A stretch of 64,000 nt of DNA, from assembly GCF_947500605.1 (NCBI RefSeq), contig NZ_CANMSJ010000002.1, positions 310,001 through 374,000 on the forward strand, read 5' to 3'. Source of the DNA: an uncultured Lacinutrix sp. Its GTDB lineage: Bacteria > Bacteroidota > Bacteroidia > Flavobacteriales > Flavobacteriaceae. Position numbers and translations under genes: made by a program. Below the pieces are notes generated by a model, which worked only from the letters and a program-made list of their open reading frames with translations, was not told the origin of the DNA and made no database searches. This document shows, piece by piece, positions 61,875-64,000 of this stretch (its first letter is position 1; the number at the start of each line of letters is the position of its first letter).

Positions 61875-63104
61875 TTACATCTTAAAAATCCAACTCGAAG
61901 GATTCTGAGTCTTATTATCCTTATCAATTCTAAATTTTAAAATTGTTTCTCCTGTAGATGGATTTGTAAAAACCTCTCCAATTTCTTGCTTAGTTGTTAC
62001 CTTATCACCAGTTTTAACGTATATTTTGCCAAGGTTTTGGTATGTAGTAATATAGTTACCATGCTTTACCATTACAATAGGATTACTACGTTTAGGTTTT
62101 AAAATACCCATAACTTCTCCATTAAATACGGCACGTACTTTCGCTCCTTTTTCGGTAGAAATTCTTACACCATTACTATTAATAGTTAAATTTCTATCTA
62201 CAGGCGATGGCTGCTTACCATAACGCAGTTTTACCACACCTTTTTCTACAGGCCAAGGCAATTTACCTTTACTTCCTAAAAAGTCTGCAGCGAGCGCCTT
62301 AGCTTCTGCCGTTAATGCAAAACCTTTAGACTTTGTTGTTGTTTTAGCACCAGCTTTTTTATTAGAAGCCGCAATAGCATCTCTAATTAACCTATCTATC
62401 TGGTTATCTATTCTTTTTGCTTCTTTTTGTTTAGCTTTAATTTGAGCCGTGTATTTATTTAAGTCCTTTTTTATGGACGCCATAATAACCTCGTGTTGCT
62501 TACGCTCTATTTCTAAAGTCTTTTGTTCCTTTTTATTCTCAGCAATCAGTTTGTTTTTTGCCTCTTTTTGCACCAATAGATTAGTATTTGCTTTTTGAAG
62601 TGCAATGGTTTTAATCTTTATTTTATCGGCTTGCTCCTTTTGGTAGTCTGCATATTGGTTTAAATACTGAACACGTTTATAGGCTTGTTTAAAGTTTGTT
62701 GAAGACAATAAGAACATAATACGACTTTGCTTATTCTTATTTTTATATGCTTTCTGAAGCATTTTAGAATAACCATCTTTTAAAACCGTTAGCTCATCGC
62801 GATTTGCTGTAATTTGTTTTTGATTGGTATTAATTTCTCGCGTTAATAAATTTGCTTGCTGGTTCGTTACCTTAATAAGATTCTCTCGAACACTAACCTT
62901 ATGGTTAAGATCTTCTATTTGTGAAACTTCCGATTTTTGTTTGGAATTATTTGAAGCTAACAATGCATTTATTTGCTGAATTTCTCGAGACAACTCTATA
63001 CGTCTAGCCTCTAATTCCTTTTGCTTTCCGCTTTGCGAAAAAACAAAAGCACTGCAAAAAAACAGCACACTAAAAACTAATATTCTATGTTGAAACTCTC
63101 GCAT
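61875..63104 (-). CDS. EnvC-like murein hydrolase activator (M23-like domain)
   Basis: 409 residues. A signal peptide (VFSVLFFCSAFVFSQ) precedes long coiled coils (about 25-240, KQKELEARRIELSREIQQIN and onward). A C-terminal LytM/M23-like domain follows (about 285-405: VRAVFNGEVMGILKPKR, VMVKHGNYITTYQNLGKIYV). The usual zinc ligands seem absent: the second motif reads HGNYITTYQNL where a catalytic enzyme has a second His. It therefore probably activates amidases rather than cutting peptidoglycan itself. The start overlaps the DUF4292-like stop by one base. Confidence 0.88.
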   Translation of the reverse strand: MREFQHRILVFSVLFFCSAFVFSQSGKQKELEARRIELSREIQQINALLASNNSKQKSEVSQIEDLNHKVSVRENLIKVTNQQANLLTREINTNQKQITANRDELTVLKDGYSKMLQKAYKNKNKQSRIMFLLSSTNFKQAYKRVQYLNQYADYQKEQADKIKIKTIALQKANTNLLVQKEAKNKLIAENKKEQKTLEIERKQHEVIMASIKKDLNKYTAQIKAKQKEAKRIDNQIDRLIRDAIAASNKKAGAKTTTKSKGFALTAEAKALAADFLGSKGKLPWPVEKGVVKLRYGKQPSPVDRNLTINSNGVRISTEKGAKVRAVFNGEVMGILKPKRSNPIVMVKHGNYITTYQNLGKIYVKTGDKVTTKQEIGEVFTNPSTGETILKFRIDKDNKTQNPSSWIFKM

Positions 63105-63886
63105 TATTTTAATTCTATTAGATCGTATCCTGAAGGAACCTTGAATGGAAACCTTAGATCTTGGTTTAATTGTATACCTTTATATTCAAGTTCGATTTTT
63201 AATTCTTCTTCCTTTTCGATTGCTATAATTTTAATACGCTCAGGAAGGATTTCTTTCTCTACTTCTTGGTATGCTAAATAGTTTATCTCTAAATGACGTT
63301 GCTCTTTCGATTGTGTTATTTGTTGAGAATCCATTTTAAAATGGGCAGGATTAAACAATAAAAAGACTTCAAATAAAACTTCTTGATTTTTAGGCTGTAA
63401 CATATACGAATTTTCATAAACTGAAGCTTCGTAGTCTTTTGTGTTTGGCTTGAATACAGGTTCTCCCAAAAGTAAAGCCTGTACTTTATAAAAATCTAAT
63501 TCTGTACCTAATAGCTCACTTAAATAAGTAAAATCTCCATCAAAATAAGTACCATCTAACTTGTTATAAAACGCAACTCTTTTGGGTGTAATTATAGCCT
63601 TAACAACTGTTATTGGTGAAGATATTAGCATTATTGTACTATCCTTATGCATTCTTAGTTTTAAAGAATAACTTTTGGACTTATCACCTTCAATAACATT
63701 TATCTTAACTTTAGCACTTAACATACTAAACTTCGTATTATTCTTATCGCTGTTTTTTATAATTTGTCTTGCTGAAAGATTTGGATTTAATGTACCATTA
63801 TCTGTAATTGTTTTAGCAGATCTACAACTTACTAAACCAATACAAAGTATAAGTATTAGCGATACTATTTGAGGTTTAAATGTCAT
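63104..63886 (-). CDS. DUF4292-like outer-membrane-associated lipoprotein
   Basis: 260 residues. A lipoprotein signal ends LILCIGLVSCRS with lipidation at the Cys. Residues 40-200 form a beta-rich domain with KVNVIEGDKSKSYSLKLRMH-type strands and LISSPITVVKAIITPKRVAF, like LolA/LolB or DUF4292. The domain name is recognised by context (between a TPR gene and an M23-type gene), so it is moderately certain. Its stop is shared with the EnvC-like start in TAATG. Confidence 0.75.
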   Translation of the reverse strand: MTFKPQIVSLILILCIGLVSCRSAKTITDNGTLNPNLSARQIIKNSDKNNTKFSMLSAKVKINVIEGDKSKSYSLKLRMHKDSTIMLISSPITVVKAIITPKRVAFYNKLDGTYFDGDFTYLSELLGTELDFYKVQALLLGEPVFKPNTKDYEASVYENSYMLQPKNQEVLFEVFLLFNPAHFKMDSQQITQSKEQRHLEINYLAYQEVEKEILPERIKIIAIEKEEELKIELEYKGIQLNQDLRFPFKVPSGYDLIELK

Positions 63887-64000
63887 TTACTTAGGAGTTT
63901 CTAACTTTTTGGCTTTATCACTAAACGTTTTTGCTTTAGCTAAATTGTTTAAACCAATGTAAGCTTTGCTTAGCTGTTTAAAAAAATCGGCTTCCATTTT
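63887..64000 (-). CDS. C-terminal end of a probable tetratricopeptide-repeat protein (partial)
   Basis: 37 codons plus stop reach the window edge and encode FFKQLSKAYIGLNNLAKAKT and then AKKLETPK. The pattern (hydrophobic, A-Y-hydrophobic-G-L, then A-K-A) matches the second helix and the next helix of a TPR unit. It ends exactly at the start of the DUF4292-like gene. The rest lies outside. Confidence 0.65.
   Translation of the reverse strand, partial: KMEADFFKQLSKAYIGLNNLAKAKTFSDKAKKLETPK

Overview
The window is low-GC DNA from a Bacteroidota bacterium, most likely a marine Flavobacteriaceae. The evidence is the gliding lipoprotein GldH, a GLPGLI-family protein, the IPExxxVDY-family protein, a TSP3/OmpA protein, a viroplasmin-type RNase H, a CCDC81-type HU/SPOR protein, few recognisable Shine-Dalgarno sites, and promoters of the TTG-N19-TAnnTTTG type (clearest before the OmpA gene and tRNA-Asn). 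The window is mostly core chromosome. No prophage, CRISPR array, complete insertion sequence or rRNA was seen.

Layout. 1-8973: an AddA-like helicase-nuclease (its 5' end lies outside), kbl, an OmpA/TSP3 protein, an AddB-like nuclease and an alpha/beta hydrolase. 8977-15990: hybrid histidine kinase, universal stress protein, MATE transporter, an unlisted 33-residue membrane peptide coupled to queD, lpxH, and a membrane protein with no normal start codon. 16041-20970: peptidoglycan-binding protein, MFS exporter, recJ, and a divergent OsmC / AhpD-like pair. 21171-26610: a TonB-receptor-like protein, a GLPGLI protein and a small secreted protein, preceded by a decayed tandem copy of the same module. 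26701-33814: PBP1A, gldH, ricT, trhO, a 30-residue peptide and recA. 33960-37161: lipoprotein, ECF sigma factor, a predicted envelope-spanning anti-sigma-like/beta-barrel fusion, and two identical 72-bp units that look like tandem small RNAs. 37162-45967: a PurF-like amidotransferase, PfkB kinase, RNase H and purN on one strand; acpP, fabF, rnc, an IPExxxVDY-family protein and pyk on the other. 46154-57126: a metal island with a TroA/ZnuA-type ABC transporter whose two permeases carry C-terminal winged-helix-like tails, a TonB receptor, a divergent DtxR-family regulator with a 22-bp palindrome between them, feoAB with a Cys-rich peptide, and a Sco protein. 57295-64000: rseP, tRNA-Asn, dprA, HU/SPOR protein, thioesterase, EnvC-like protein, a DUF4292-like lipoprotein and the 3' end of a probable TPR gene.

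How the genes fit together. The AddA/AddB-like pair, RecJ, RecA and DprA cover recombinational repair and DNA uptake. PBP1A, the peptidoglycan-binding protein, the SPOR protein and the EnvC-like protein serve the cell wall. The metal island is probably controlled by its DtxR-family regulator. The least expected items are the decayed tandem GLPGLI module, whose noncoding flanks are better conserved than its genes; the twin structured RNA candidates; the sigma factor/barrel operon; and several very short genes. Motif positions are hand-counted and family names rest on recognised motifs, not on database searches.
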